64,000 nt of DNA from Colius striatus (GCF_028858725.1 NC_084763.1:53824152-53888151); one strand, 5' to 3'. Positions 50,301 through 59,882 are shown, counted from the stretch's first letter. Notes: a model not told the origin generated them from the sequence alone. Numbers and translations are program-made.

Positions 50301-51778
50301 GGAAGGAAAAAGGAAGAGGTAGAGGGAAAAATTGGTCTGTCTTTAGCAAGTCGCTTGACCCTGCGTGATACGATTTTCCCTAGACTTTGACCCTTCTATC
50401 CTTGTATTGCCTTACTTCAAGTCACTACCTCTGTATGTTTCCCTTTGTATGTTATTTTTTCTGTTTGCAATGGGCACCTCTTTTTGTCTCTTACCTGGAA
50501 AGCACTGAAATTCTGCTGAGGGGAAGGACAAATCAGGCTGCAACTCCTTGGCTGCCCAGCTTGACAGCACACAGTATGTGGTTAAGCAACTGACTGGCAT
50601 CATGTGCTGACTGGGTGAGCTCATGTGTTAGTGAAGTGTGATGGCTCAAAAATGCTCTGCCAAAGGCTGCATTGTAGACTGCACTAGAGTAGATTTACAA
50701 AGGAGTTCTATTTTTGATACTGCAATGGCGGCTTTTGCACATTTTGTTCCATCTCTTTACTGAATGCCTTGAAAGAACAATCCAGCAGAGAATTAGATTT
50801 GTTCCAGGAGTCAGGGTATTAAAAAACAAGGCTACTCACAAGAACTGCTGAGTAAAGGGCTGGGATTTTAAGCTCTTCTCCTCTCCTCTCTGTGATTTTG
50901 ATGCCCAAAGTCATCTCTTGAATTCAGATACCTAAGCTTTTTCCTTTCCCTTCTGTGTCTCATACACCCGTAGCAGTCGTCCCACTTACCTCTTAATCTA
51001 ATTACACAACAGAAAATCGGAAGCTCAGATTTTTCTGTTATATCACCTCCCAAAACGCTGCCTCTTCAAGCAGTAAAGTGCTCTAGACTGGGGCTTTCAG
51101 TCTCTGCAGTTGACATTTTTAATGTGAAGAATCCAGCTATTTCTCCTACTGTTACTGAGTATGTTAGTTACTGGGTTTGATTTTGCTGTTAGTTAGGAGA
51201 GAAGTGCTTCATCATTTAGAAGTGGCAACCTCAAACCTTTAGATCTTATTATCTGGTGATAAGAGCTTTTAGACCTGTGAATCTGTCCTCAGAGCAAGTG
51301 CTCTGAACTACTGGGTTAAGTGGATTAGGTGCTCCACAACCTCCTCAGAGAACTTTGGACCTTGTATTTATGCTTATACCTGTTTGGCCAGGTGAAGGCC
51401 AGACAAGAAGGATCATGTTACTTCCACATCCTCAGCAGGTGTGAATGATCCAACCCAGGCCTGTCCACGTTAACAGGCACCTCTGCACATCCTCAGCACA
51501 ATACATATAGGGCACTGAAGAGCTTCACTGATGCAGTAATTTGTTTTTCTTTGTTACTTCAAAAGGAGCCTCACATTGGAGGAGAAGGAATGAGGGGAGC
51601 TGGACTCTCGCTTGCTCAGTTGAAGCTGCTGCAGAGATTTGATCCATCTGCTGTGACGTTGCAAGGAATGGATATTAATTCTCTGCAAGATTCCAAGGAA
51701 GATGATCTGATTTCACTGGCAAATAAGGACTGTATAGGATTTTTTATTGCAAAATTTATGAAATTGAACAGTAAATAA
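35321..51778 (+). CDS. NSUN6: NSUN6, tRNA cytosine-5 methyltransferase (complete, 11 coding exons)
   Basis: Coding parts are 35321-35395, 36077-36232, 37964-38043, 39314-39423, 41044-41197, 42817-42898, 43108-43227, 45700-45841, 47660-47808, 48326-48451 and 51566-51778, together 1407 nt or 468 aa plus TAA. All introns are GT-AG and frame is kept throughout. The enzyme transfers a methyl group from S-adenosylmethionine to C72 of the acceptor stem of tRNA-Cys and tRNA-Thr, and to some mRNAs (family knowledge). A PUA-type RNA-binding domain spans about residues 110-202. The Rossmann methyltransferase domain follows, with SAM-binding [12 protein letters not shown] at 240-251, Asp266 in GEVIAMDK, Asp293, the motif IV DAPCSG (Cys325) and the motif VI STCT (catalytic Cys372). 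Both cysteines are intact. Length is one residue less than I recall for human NSUN6. Confidence 0.97.
35396..36076 (+). other. NSUN6: NSUN6 intron after coding exon 1
   Basis: Intron of 681 bp. It holds a 101-codon plus-strand open frame (35735-36040) overlapped by a 106-codon minus-strand frame. Neither matches a protein I know, and both are treated as non-coding. Confidence 0.8.
36077..36232 (+). CDS. NSUN6: NSUN6 coding exon 2
   Basis: Encodes residues 26-77, including [20 protein letters not shown], a strongly conserved N-terminal block of NSUN6. Acceptor TTTTACTTTCAG, donor AAG|GTTTGT. The exon is 156 nt in phase 0. Confidence 0.97.
36233..37963 (+). other. NSUN6: NSUN6 intron after coding exon 2
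   Basis: Intron of 1.7 kb with a short reverse CR1 end at 36621-36718. The remainder is AT-rich without recognised features. Confidence 0.8.
36621..36718 (-). mobile_element. CR1 LINE 3' end, reverse orientation
   Basis: Opens with AATCACAGAATCTGAAGGAA, then TGGAAGGGACCTCGAAAAAT and CATCTAGTCCAACCCCCCTG, and ends near AGGTCACACAGGAAC. This is the reversed terminal ~100 bases of a CR1 element. Confidence 0.92.
37964..38043 (+). CDS. NSUN6: NSUN6 coding exon 3
   Basis: Encodes [20 protein letters not shown] and IPVIGP, leading into the PUA domain. Donor CCCAG|GTTTGA. The exon is 80 nt. Confidence 0.96.
38044..39313 (+). other. NSUN6: NSUN6 intron after coding exon 3
   Basis: Intron of 1.3 kb containing one reverse CR1 3' end. 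No hidden exon was recognised. Confidence 0.8.
38905..39021 (-). mobile_element. CR1 LINE 3' end, reverse orientation
   Basis: Reads CAGAATCACAGAATGGTAGG, then GGTTGGAAGGGACCTTTAGA, 'TCGTCTAGTCCAACTCCCCTGC' in part, and AACATGTCCAGGCGGGTCTT. It is close to the family consensus, so relatively young. Confidence 0.92.
39314..39423 (+). CDS. NSUN6: NSUN6 coding exon 4
   Basis: Encodes the first half of the PUA domain, with [20 protein letters not shown]. Acceptor TATTTATAG|G, donor CGAT|GTAAGA. The exon is 110 nt. Confidence 0.97.
39424..41043 (+). other. NSUN6: NSUN6 intron after coding exon 4
   Basis: Intron of 1.6 kb, AT-rich, with no repeat or RNA gene that I can name. Confidence 0.8.
41044..41197 (+). 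CDS. NSUN6: NSUN6 coding exon 5
   Basis: Encodes the second half of the PUA domain, [20 protein letters not shown] to [12 protein letters not shown]. Acceptor CTTTGCACAG, donor AA|GTAAGT. The exon is 154 nt. Confidence 0.97.
41198..42816 (+). other. NSUN6: NSUN6 intron after coding exon 5
   Basis: Intron of 1.6 kb that begins close to a sense CR1 3' end (41327-41564). The rest holds nothing recognisable. Confidence 0.8.
41327..41564 (+). mobile_element. CR1 LINE 3' end, sense orientation
   Basis: Contains AGGTTCCAAAGAAATACAAG, AAGAATTTCTTCCCTGTTGA, GAGTCTCCTTCTCTGAGGAC and TGGACTAGCTGATCTTTTGA, and ends with ATTCTGTGATTCTGAGATTC. The GTGATTCTGA terminal repeat differs from the ATTCTATG type seen elsewhere in the window. 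Confidence 0.92.
42817..42898 (+). CDS. NSUN6: NSUN6 coding exon 6
   Basis: Encodes [20 protein letters not shown] and PSHLFLQ, which lead into the methyltransferase domain. Acceptor ATGTTTTTCAG, donor CAG|GTATGT. The exon is 82 nt. Confidence 0.97.
43108..43227 (+). CDS. NSUN6: NSUN6 coding exon 7 (SAM-binding motif I)
   Basis: Encodes residues 220-259 with [16 protein letters not shown], the glycine-rich loop that binds S-adenosylmethionine. Acceptor TTTACAACAG, donor CAG|GTAAGA. The exon is 120 nt. Confidence 0.98.
43228..45699 (+). other. NSUN6: NSUN6 intron after coding exon 7
   Basis: Intron of 2.5 kb, holding the longest CR1 copy of the window (43436-44036). The remainder is AT-rich and unassigned. 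Confidence 0.8.
43436..44036 (+). mobile_element. CR1 LINE 3' segment, about 600 bp, sense orientation
   Basis: Starts in the end of the CR1 open reading frame region with GTGGCCAAGAAGGCCAGTGC, 'CTTGGCACCTCAAACACTGTG' in part, then GTTCAGTTGTGGGCCCCTCA. It continues through GGAGAAGGCTCAGAGGAGAC and GAAGAACTTTATCATGAAGA to the terminal AGTGATTCTATGATG. It is 5'-truncated and full of stops, so inactive. Confidence 0.93.
45700..45841 (+). CDS. NSUN6: NSUN6 coding exon 8
   Basis: Encodes [20 protein letters not shown] through to EKRDEQ. Asp266 contacts the ribose of SAM by family analogy, and CYDGTKA carries Asp293. Acceptor GGGTTTTTTCAG, donor G|GTAAGC. The exon is 142 nt. Confidence 0.97.
45842..47659 (+). 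other. NSUN6: NSUN6 intron after coding exon 8
   Basis: Intron of 1.8 kb with a MIR SINE near its 5' end. Short open frames at 46.6-47.3 kb lack domains. Confidence 0.8.
46171..46330 (+). repeat. MIR SINE, sense orientation
   Basis: CCTCAGAATCCTCATCTGTA, AAATGGAGTTATTAATACCT and 'CAGGAGTGCTGCAAGG' follow the MIR core 'CCTCAGTTTCCTCATCTGTAAAATGG... AATACCTAC... GTGAGG' in order and spacing. It ends near ACAAGCACAGTGTATTAT, which matches the 'GTGCAAAGTATTATT' tail in the version I recall. An ancient amniote SINE relic. Confidence 0.75.
47660..47808 (+). CDS. NSUN6: NSUN6 coding exon 9 (motif IV)
   Basis: Encodes [20 protein letters not shown] and flanks. The Cys of DAPCSG (residue 325) helps release the methylated RNA. 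Just after it, [11 protein letters not shown] differs from the human NMACTWSVKEV that I recall. Acceptor GCTTTTTGCAG, donor GTG|GTAAGG. The exon is 149 nt. Confidence 0.97.
47809..48325 (+). other. NSUN6: NSUN6 intron after coding exon 9
   Basis: Intron of 517 bp. Nothing recognisable apart from its splice sites. Confidence 0.8.
48326..48451 (+). CDS. NSUN6: NSUN6 coding exon 10 (catalytic Cys)
   Basis: Encodes [20 protein letters not shown] and 22 more residues. Cys372 in STCT is the nucleophile that attacks C6 of the target cytosine in this family. Acceptor TTCTTCCTGCAG, donor CAG|GTAACA. The exon is 126 nt in phase 0. Confidence 0.98.
48452..51565 (+). other. NSUN6: NSUN6 last intron
   Basis: Intron of 3.1 kb, holding one sense CR1 end and, at about 50.87-51.45 kb, sequence that resembles old SINE/LINE debris but could not be named. 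Confidence 0.8.
49117..49397 (+). mobile_element. CR1 LINE 3' end, sense orientation
   Basis: Includes ACAGGACAAGGGGTGATGGG, AAGCTGGAACACAAAAAGTT, GGAGGCTCCTTCTCTGGAGG, TTGGACTAGATGATCTCTAA, AGGTCCCTTCCAACCCTACC and the terminal ATTCTATGATTCTATG. This is the copy in the window closest to consensus, so probably the youngest. Confidence 0.95.
51566..51778 (+). CDS. NSUN6: NSUN6 coding exon 11 with stop
   Basis: Encodes the C-terminal 70 residues, starting [20 protein letters not shown] and ending in [12 protein letters not shown], then TAA at 51776-51778. The acceptor is TTACTTCAAAAG|G. Confidence 0.97.
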   Translation, partial: EPHIGGEGMRGAGLSLAQLKLLQRFDPSAVTLQGMDINSLQDSKEDDLISLANKDCIGFFIAKFMKLNSK

Positions 51779-52165
51779 GCCTTTAGGAGTGGAACCTGAA
51801 AAAATACCTCTGTGGGTCTAAGAACAGTTCAGACGTGAAGTGTGTTTGGTACTGCTGCAGCGTTGCCAGGCCAACAGGCTGACGGCAGGGTTGCTATGGC
51901 AGCAATAAAATCCCCCAGCTGTTCTGCTGGGAAGGAGCCACAGGTTGCAGAGAGAAAGTCCTGGCTGGGGGAAGGGCTGTATCAGTTTTAAGTCTCCATT
52001 TGCTTTTGTATTTACGGCAAGTCAGTGCATGAGCGACGAGTTACGTTCACTCACACTGCTGCCTGTTCGCTCTTTCCCCATTTGAGTGGCTTACCTAGCT
52101 CAGCAGGCCTTGGAACAGGGCTTCTCTGGGAGGTGAAGTAAACTGCTTTATGGAATGCAAACATA

Positions 52166-52171
52166 AATAAA
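52166..52171 (+). promoter_or_regulatory. NSUN6: Candidate proximal NSUN6 poly(A) signal
   Basis: AATAAA in the context CATAAATAAAACAG, 388 bases after the stop codon. Confidence 0.5.
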
Positions 52172-52447
52172 ACAGAAGGGAACCATGATCATGCATTCTG
52201 GAAAAGTAGTTCCTATGGAGGTTTACCAACAGGTAATGTTTTGTTAAACTGCGCTTCAGGAAACAATGTTAATGTTTTACAAAGAACTGTTTTATAAATT
52301 GATACTTAGAACCTCATTTCTCTTTTATTTTAATACAAGCAAGATTCTCTGTACACATAGTATATACACAAAAATACGATTAGGCTTTGTATAGCATGTG
52401 TTTTATAGCAGCATGAATATATTAAACCATCTCACTCTGGGAATGTA

Positions 52448-52453
52448 AATAAA
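52448..52453 (+). promoter_or_regulatory. NSUN6: Candidate distal NSUN6 poly(A) signal
   Basis: AATAAA in the context TGTAAATAAATACTG, followed within about 40 bases by a T/G-containing stretch (CTGTATTGGTTCTG). Confidence 0.5.
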
Positions 52454-54076
52454 TACTGTTTCAACATCAAACTCCCCATGCATAAACTGTATTGGTTCTG
52501 AAATAGCCTGTTGGACTGGCTGACAAGTGACAGTTTTAAAATCAAACATTTGCAACAGAAGGGGCTACAGTTGTGATTAATATATCAAAAAGACAGAAAA
52601 CAATGAGTAAGACCATCTGAAATGTCGCAAATCACCTTTCAAACAACGAGGAGTATTAGTTCTTTATTGGTTAGAAAGCATCACCAGCTAAATGGAAACT
52701 GAAAATGGGGAAGCATGCTAATGAGGACTGCCTTAATGCACTGCCTAAAGTTTTAATACTTCCTTAAAGGTGGTAGATTTACTTGAAAGTTCTGCTTCAG
52801 TTCCAGAGGTGTTCCCTTTCTGAACTGTACCCTCTTTCCTCAGTACTGCTGGAACTGAGAATAGCACTACAATTAGAGGGAAAAGGTAAGTACAACTCAA
52901 AAACATAAACTCACATCTTATGTGTGGGGTTTTTTTTTCTCTCTCATCAATTTCCAGTTTTCAAAAGTAGTATATGGAAAAGGCCTTTTTCACACATAAC
53001 TCTTGGCTTGGATTAAACAGAGCAATACTTCTCTTACACCTTGTCTTCATGCTGTCAGGAGTGCTTTTGCAATTGCTCACCACCAAAGCAATTGATACAA
53101 TTCCATTTGTCAGTAGTCTGGTTGTTTACTGATATCTGCTATAAATGTTTTGATACTGTGTGTTTTCTACAGTTTGTAACTTAAATGTCATTTCCTCTGT
53201 TCTGCCAAGGTTGACTGGTACATCCTCTGTAAGGCCTATCCTGGCACAGAAGGATGGAATTCATGTCTACTACTTGTATGCTCGTGTTGGTCACTCCTTG
53301 CCATTAGCCACATGTCTAAAGAAGATTTAAAGTCCTTTTCTTTCAGCAGTAGTAGGTGAGGTATCCTATTTAGAATCATGCAAGCTCATACTATAAGAAG
53401 TTACAGTCTTTTAGAAGTAAATATGGCTAAAATAATTACTTGGTAACAAAAGGGATTAGTTTCTTTCTCGTAAGTACACTTTGAAACCTTTCACTCAGTG
53501 CTAGTAAATAAATCCTTTTCCTTTTGCAGAACGTATAAATTGTGTAAGTGTTAATCAGCACACAAACACTATATCCTGAAAGCTGTGTGTACATATCAAA
53601 TAAGGAACTTTGCCTCTAGTTTCAGTAGCAGGATTTGGACAACGATGATTTGGAAAGAATAGCTCAATTTTTAGTGGAAGATTTGTTGAGACCTTCCCAG
53701 ATTTCTTTAGTTTAGAATGCTAAACAGGCTTTTCAAGAAGGCAGTCTCACCTGATTTTATATGATAAGTTTGTCAAGAGGGAAGGAAGAAGTAACTCACT
53801 TGTATTTCATTCCAATGTAATTGTAGACCAGACTTCACTTGAAGAAAAATCACTGATATCTGAACATTAACTCCTGGAGTTATTATGGCAAAAGTCAATT
53901 GCTGGACTTAAAAGATCCCTGAGCATATTAAGGGAATAAGCCTCAGGTAATGACTTAGATGACTAAAGTTGGATGGATGCCCTTCTTTTTCTTTCTTTTC
54001 TTCTCCAGTCTCACTGTGACTTTAAATAGAAACACAGGAATACTTTCTCATTGTAAGAATTTTGATGTATGGTGTG

Positions 54077-54093
54077 TGTATATATATATATAT
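54077..54093. repeat. (TG)n(TA)n microsatellite
   Basis: GTGTGTATATATATATAT tract followed by further AT-rich sequence. Confidence 0.7.
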
Positions 54094-55748
54094 TCACTTT
54101 TAATATATAATAGGATTATGTTCCTTATAAGAACGTTTTACACACTGAGTCATTATGCTTCAGAGTTTGGTGCTGAAGCACAATTCATTATGTATATTTT
54201 TATATATATTCTATCAGATTTATATATTAAAAGAATTTATTGTCTCTGTAATGAAAGGTTAACTCTACAAAATAGATCATGCAATCAGATCCTGTCTTTA
54301 AGAAAGTCTGAAAAGTAGTTTTCTCTATTTGCAGAAACAATGCTGAAGAGTTAGTGCCAAATCTAGAGTTCTCTTGGTCAGTATAAAGGTATTAAAATAG
54401 GCAGCCTAGGAGAGTATGAAATTATTATACACCTTTTTCCTATTTCAGTGTTACAGACTCCACCAATTGCTAGATGTCAGCAGTTCATAGACTTTTTAAG
54501 GAGAAGGGAATGTTTTAGTAAGAAATAGGCTGGTGATGGTGATGGACAAGAAATTCCATTGGAGTGGGTAGTTGATAAAGAACCTTTGTTATGTTTCATT
54601 GTTCACAACTAAAGAAAAATCCACAAACAAATCCAATTTTGTACTGCTAGAATTCACTGCAGAGTGGGCAAGCAGGATAGAGGAAAGTGGTAAGAATAAA
54701 GTCAGAAAAGAGAAGACGGATGAGTGAGAAGAACCAGCTCAATCTCTATTATATCTGATAGAAATCTTTTTTGGGGCTGCGTAGGAACACATCTCTAGGG
54801 TAGGAAGTTATAAAAAGAAATTGTCTATAAAAGTACCATAAGCTCATATGTAACACTTTGTTATATAAAAGTGGAGAAATAAATTATAGACAAATTGCCA
54901 AGCAATAGATTTGATTGAATCACATTTGATTAAAAAACATTCACAATAAAAATGGCATCCACATATTTTACAGGTGATAGAAGAACTAAAGTTTTTTGTG
55001 AAAGACCTGCAATGAAGTAATAAATAGAAGTAAATGTACACCACAAATGTTATATTACACTCTCAAAAATAATTTATTTGTTCTTCCTCTAGACTATGTA
55101 ATCAAGTTTTTTTGCAATGTGCTTTATTTTCATGGATGGAGGAGAATTAGAGTCAAAAGCATTTGGGAAATAGCTTTCAGCCTGATGTGGTAAAGCAATC
55201 GGGTCAAATACAACCACAAACCAAACCAGAGGTGGTTTCCACAAACCCTTTTGCTTTGGACAGAGACTGGTTAAAAGCCATCGGACCACTTGGGGTGTTC
55301 CAGCTGAAGCAATGACAACGGAGCCTCTGCAGGTGCCACAGAAGGAGACTACAGCTTTACAAACCAACACAGCTTAAAAATGGTAATTACTTACAAATTC
55401 AAAGACAGAAAGTATGAAGGAGGAGAGCAGTAGACCTGGGCAGGAACTGTGTGTATAGGATGAGTGAGCCGATATGCAGGGAGAAGAGAAAAAGGTCTCT
55501 GCTTGTATTCAGGGTTTGGTGAGTGGCATTTCATTTCATTGCCCTCCACTTCTCCAAAGAGCTACAGGCTAAGAGTTTCCAGATGTCTGCAAACACAGGT
55601 CCTCTACTCAAACTCACTGGGGCTCTGAACACTGCTCTTTGTTAATTAGGGAGAAATATGTGGGAGAAAATCTCTATTTGATTTTATACCTTGGGAAGCA
55701 AAACCTGTGAAACTCTTCTCAAATTCTGAGCTCCTGATGCCAGACACA

Positions 55749-55796
55749 TATGAATTCAGGAGTATTCTACAGTATGAATTCAGGAGTATTCTACAA
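55749..55796. repeat. 24-bp tandem duplication
   Basis: The unit TATGAATTCAGGAGTATTCT plus ACAG is repeated twice in direct contact. The copies differ only at the last base, which points to a recent slippage event. Confidence 0.9.
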
Positions 55797-57192
55797 GAAC
55801 TCCTGGGCAATACTTTATGAATCGATTTGAAAAGAGATTCTTTCAGCTCCTACTGGTGCCGCCTTTGTGCACAAACCCGTTTGCCTCCTTATCCCCGCTG
55901 TCCTGGCCTTAACGGGTCTGGAGACTGTTACACTCACCTCCTTCCAGTCCCCTCCTCGAGAACTCTTTCTTCCATGAGTCTGTGTGACACTAAACTGATA
56001 AGGACAGACTCAGGCTGCCCAACAGCACTGATGTGGATTCATTTGAAGAGACATACAAAGAGATGTTTAACATCGAACAGGTACCCGTGTAAATGTCAGA
56101 GTGCATCCCATTCCTTCCAGAGACTGAAATTCTTTAGAAAAATATAGAGCAAAAGCTCACTTAACTATTTTATCTTCCCTCCTTTCCTTCTGTCTCACTG
56201 GCTTTATATTTTTAGCTCATTCAGACAGAAATTTTACAGGCTGTTTTGTACCACACCTATATAAGAAGCCTCTGGAGCTCACAGGGACTTCTACCACACC
56301 TCACACTCAAGCTCCTGAAACCAGACACAGCAATATGAACTCACTAATATCCTAATGCAAACAGTAATACTAAACTTTCCATTGGCAAAACTTTGCAAAG
56401 ACATTTCATCACAATAACCTCTGATATGTCCTCCAGCTGGAGTACCTTTAAAGCTTCTCATTGAAATAGTTCTGTTAAAGTGCTTTTCGAAGTAGTGCTC
56501 AGCAGGCAGGTGGCTTTGTGCAACATTACAAATGATTTGCTGCTTTAAAACAGTAACTGAAGGAAAGGGCCTACCTTAGCAAGACTAGTAAAAGCCCAAG
56601 GAGTGAGCCTGCCTAAGAAATGCATGTGCTAGCATAGTCTGTACACAGTTAGCAGCACTATACCAAACACCATCCTCACGAGCTGGACTGGGACGTGCCT
56701 TTTTCCTGGTGGTATTTGTATTTCACAAATCAATCTGTAGGCCATACTTAAATATCAGGGCTTGTGTTATGCTCATTATTTTCTCATTTCTTTGTCTACG
56801 CATGCTTACCTACTCCATGGTTTTCATACACTACTCAGTGCTTCGAAATTCTGCCAAACATGGCCTAAAAAACATTTTAAGAGAGGTGGAAAATACTCTC
56901 TGGAGCAAAAGTTAGTAAGAAAAAAAAAGGGAGGAAAAAAAATGCATGGTATTGAATTGGAATCCATAGATCATTTCTTGGAGGATGCAGCTCTCATGTT
57001 ACAGTTGTAGGGAGCAACAGCAGTTACTGAAGCTGGTAAAATAGCTGAAGCTGGGCTATTTAGAGCAGGACAACGTCACTTCTCTTCCATTTACATGCCA
57101 TCTGATATGAATTGAGCGACAAAGTCTTTCAATGTCAGTTTCCACCGATTCCCTGAAAATCCTCTCGTATCAAAAGCCACTGTTCATATACT

Positions 57193-57268
57193 CTTATATA
57201 TATCCATTTAGTAGTACCACAGATCTAGTCCTTATATACATATCCATTTAGTAATACCACAGATCTAC
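57193..57268. repeat. 38-bp tandem duplication
   Basis: Two adjacent copies of a unit built from CTTATATATATCCATTTAGT and AGTACCACAGATCTAG. They differ by a few substitutions and a 2-base shift in the TA run. Confidence 0.85.
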
Positions 57269-58055
57269 TTACCTATACTTCCTTTGTCTACAAAGAAGCC
57301 ATTTAGCGACGTTTAGAAAAACGCCCTTTTCCTCACGTTCCCCACAGTCCATGCTCTGAGCCAAACACTACCCTTGAATAGCCACAACAGTTACCTGCTG
57401 GACAGACATTTGACAGCAGAATTTCACTCTCTTAGGTTGTCGTAAAAAATGGATGTGAAGCATCAGGGAGAGGGGCAGATGAGGGAGAGGGAGGACAGAT
57501 CACGTTTGAAGGAGTTGAACTGAATCGCTTTGAATGTTGGAATAGGAGATGGGAGAAAACATGCAGCAGCCACATACCTTATCCATTTCACTAAAATGAT
57601 ATTCAAAAATCAGGCAATGCTGATCTTCCCAGAATTAAAATAATAAATATAAAGATCTTCCAGCTAAATCAGTCATTATCCCACTACAGGCTTTGTATAT
57701 TGTGCTATTTACAGTGAAATACAAAAAGTATTTCATACAATTACTACCAAGATTATCTGTGATGCAGAACAGCTTTTACACCAGGCAAGAACCTGCAGTC
57801 ACAAACAACAGGGAGTTTCTCCCCACCTACCAGTGCAACAGGCCTTCAATGCAAAACAAGCTGTGTTCACTCCCTTGGATTTCAGTGCTTTTTTTTTCCC
57901 TCTAACAAGCTCGTAACAAGAGTATTTTGTCACAGTCATTATTTTTCTAAGCCCTCACCAGCAGCGCGACAGTTTAGGTGAAGGAGAAGCGGTGAGCTGG
58001 CTGCAAAGTGGGGATGCAGAGGAACTGGCAAGTGTAGAAAAAGTGGAGAAGCTAC

Positions 58056-59393
58056 AAAAATTTATTTTCCAACAAAATAACTCTCCACAAGCTGTGTAAA
58101 CTTTTCTTACTAAAACAAATACTCTAAGACACACAGATTTTACATTTCCAGTGAAACGCTCACAGTAACATTTGCCTGTTTTTTACTCTCCTGAAGTCTC
58201 AACAAAGAGCCAGCAGATTTATGCTTTGTCAATTACCTGGGTCAGTAAACTCCCCTCCCCCCCGTATTCCCCAACTGCAATTTGGATTTCTGAATCAATA
58301 GAAGGAGGAAACAGACTCGCTGGGCTTCTGAGTCATCTTTGTTTTCTGCCACACTCTGCTGCCTCACTCACGTGCACAAGCACACAGACGCCCATCCACC
58401 ACCCACCCGCTCACATCCACACCTCTGCCCTGGCTGCTCTCTCATTCTGACAACAGAACAAAAAGTCAGCTGCGGCCATTGCAATCTTGTGACCTGTACA
58501 GAGAAGAAGAATTTGTAGTGGTGAGGTCGTTACCTTTGCCAGAAGTTTAAAACGCAAAACTGGGTTTGCAAGGACGGCAATAAAGTGTAAGAGTTCGACC
58601 CTTTATCTCAAGCACTCATTCGTATTTACAGTAAGTATAAGCTTTCTGCTACAGAAGAAAAGGTATTTAGATTGAACACTGTTACAGACTTCCTAAATGA
58701 GGCTACTTCCAGTTGCCAGTAATTCAAAAGCAAATCTGCTGACTTGGCATTAGGACTCTAAAACAGTGTGATCAAACTTATATAGTAAGAAGGTGTCTGC
58801 AGAAATAACATTTATAAACTGTATATACAGTACACAGTACCAGTACATAGAAAATAGGGTTTGACTTCATGATCCCCTGTGTGTAAGGCAAGACTGAATT
58901 CTGTCTTCAAATGGAGACCACCAGAGGTACAAGCAACAGACAGTGGGTCTGAATATGCAAACCAAGTGCATACAAATTAAAAGTCAGAGCAGACAGAAAG
59001 TTTTAGATCTCTTTTTTTATGTGCTGATTCTGGCTTGCTGAATACACGGGAAGTTTTTCAACATCAAACGTACCTTTGTTTTTAAAAAACACTAACAACA
59101 CCTCGATGGCAACAGATATTGTTCAAGTGGCAGCTACCAAAAAACAGCTTGAAAAATGGCATAGTACAACAACCTGGGGAACTCTGCGGTTGTACTACGC
59201 TAAGTCATAGAGCACTAACCCAAAAAAATAAGTATATGAGTATTCTATTTCATGCTATTGCTATGCGAGCAACAGCAATACAAACCAGCGTACACGAGGA
59301 TACCATATGTTCTGCAATGAAAGAACCCAAAGATATTTTCAAGGGGCATTGTTACAAGACTTCAAAGAAACACAAGACCGCCAGAGGCAAAAG
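58056..59393 (-). other. CACNB2: Probable CACNB2 3' UTR
   Basis: Sequence after the CACNB2 stop codon on the minus strand. The first clear AATAAA on that strand is at 58061-58066, which would give a 3' UTR of about 1.3 kb. No recognised repeat interrupts it. Longer forms are possible. Confidence 0.4.
58061..58066 (-). promoter_or_regulatory. CACNB2: Candidate CACNB2 poly(A) signal (AATAAA)
   Basis: The minus strand reads GGAAAATAAATTTTTGTAG here. It is the first canonical hexamer after the stop codon that I found. Confidence 0.35.
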
Positions 59394-59882
59394 TTACTGC
59401 CGGATGTAAACATCCCGGTTCCATTCTCCTGCGTCGTTCCGCTTTTTGGATATCAGCTCCCCATCCTTGTCGCAGTATTGGTCCCTGGATTTATGCCGGC
59501 TGCGCTGTTTGTTGCATTCGTTGTGGTCCTGCTCGCGGTCCCTCTCCTTTGAGCGATGCCTCGACTCCCTGTGTCTGTGATCGCTGCTCCCGTGGGACTC
59601 GTCTCTGTGATTGTGATCCCTGTGCGACTCGTAGTGCTCGCCGTGCTCGTGTGAGTAGTCCTCCTTCGGCTCTACGTAAGCCGAATCTCTGCTGTCTTGT
59701 GTTTCCGAGTCAAAAGTTTCTTGCCTGGGAAGGCCCCTGCCCCCGCTGCGGTGGTTGTGGTGTTGGCTCGAGGAGGAGCGATGCTGGGATTTCTTGATGG
59801 GTTCAACCCGGGCTTCCTCTTCAATCTGTGAACCGCTGCGCTCAGGGGCTGGATGGTCGTTCCTTTGGTCTCCTTGCGAGCC
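59394..59882 (-). CDS. CACNB2: CACNB2 terminal coding exon (C-terminal 162 aa), partial gene
   Basis: The minus strand encodes 162 residues, beginning [19 protein letters not shown] and ending [11 protein letters not shown], then TAA at 59394-59396. This is the last exon of the beta-2 subunit of high-voltage-activated calcium channels, which promotes channel trafficking and tunes gating in heart and brain. The exon carries only the variable C-terminal tail: a Ser/His-rich part ([17 protein letters not shown]), [20 protein letters not shown], and a His/Arg/Asp-rich stretch ([20 protein letters not shown]). The SH3 and guanylate-kinase-like domains lie in exons beyond the right edge. The join to the human sequence I recall (...[12 protein letters not shown]) places the acceptor at CAG|GGC. 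A preceding TAG makes this a tandem acceptor, and its pyrimidine tract is weak. Confidence 0.96.
   Translation of the reverse strand, partial: GSQGDQRNDHPAPERSGSQIEEEARVEPIKKSQHRSSSSQHHNHRSGGRGLPRQETFDSETQDSRDSAYVEPKEDYSHEHGEHYESHRDHNHRDESHGSSDHRHRESRHRSKERDREQDHNECNKQRSRHKSRDQYCDKDGELISKKRNDAGEWNRDVYIRQ

Larger units (their letters stand above)
51779..52475 (+). other. NSUN6: NSUN6 3' UTR
   Basis: Follows the stop codon and includes two AATAAA signals, at 52166-52171 and 52448-52453. The end at about 52475 assumes use of the second. A GC-richer part at 51850-51990 has no open frame of note. Confidence 0.55.
52476..58055. other. Intergenic between convergent NSUN6 and CACNB2
   Basis: About 5.6 kb with only short open frames and no recognised repeat family. 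It holds a small TA-rich microsatellite at about 54077-54093 and two short tandem duplications at 55749-55796 and 57193-57268. Part of it could be alternative 3' UTR of either gene. Confidence 0.55.
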
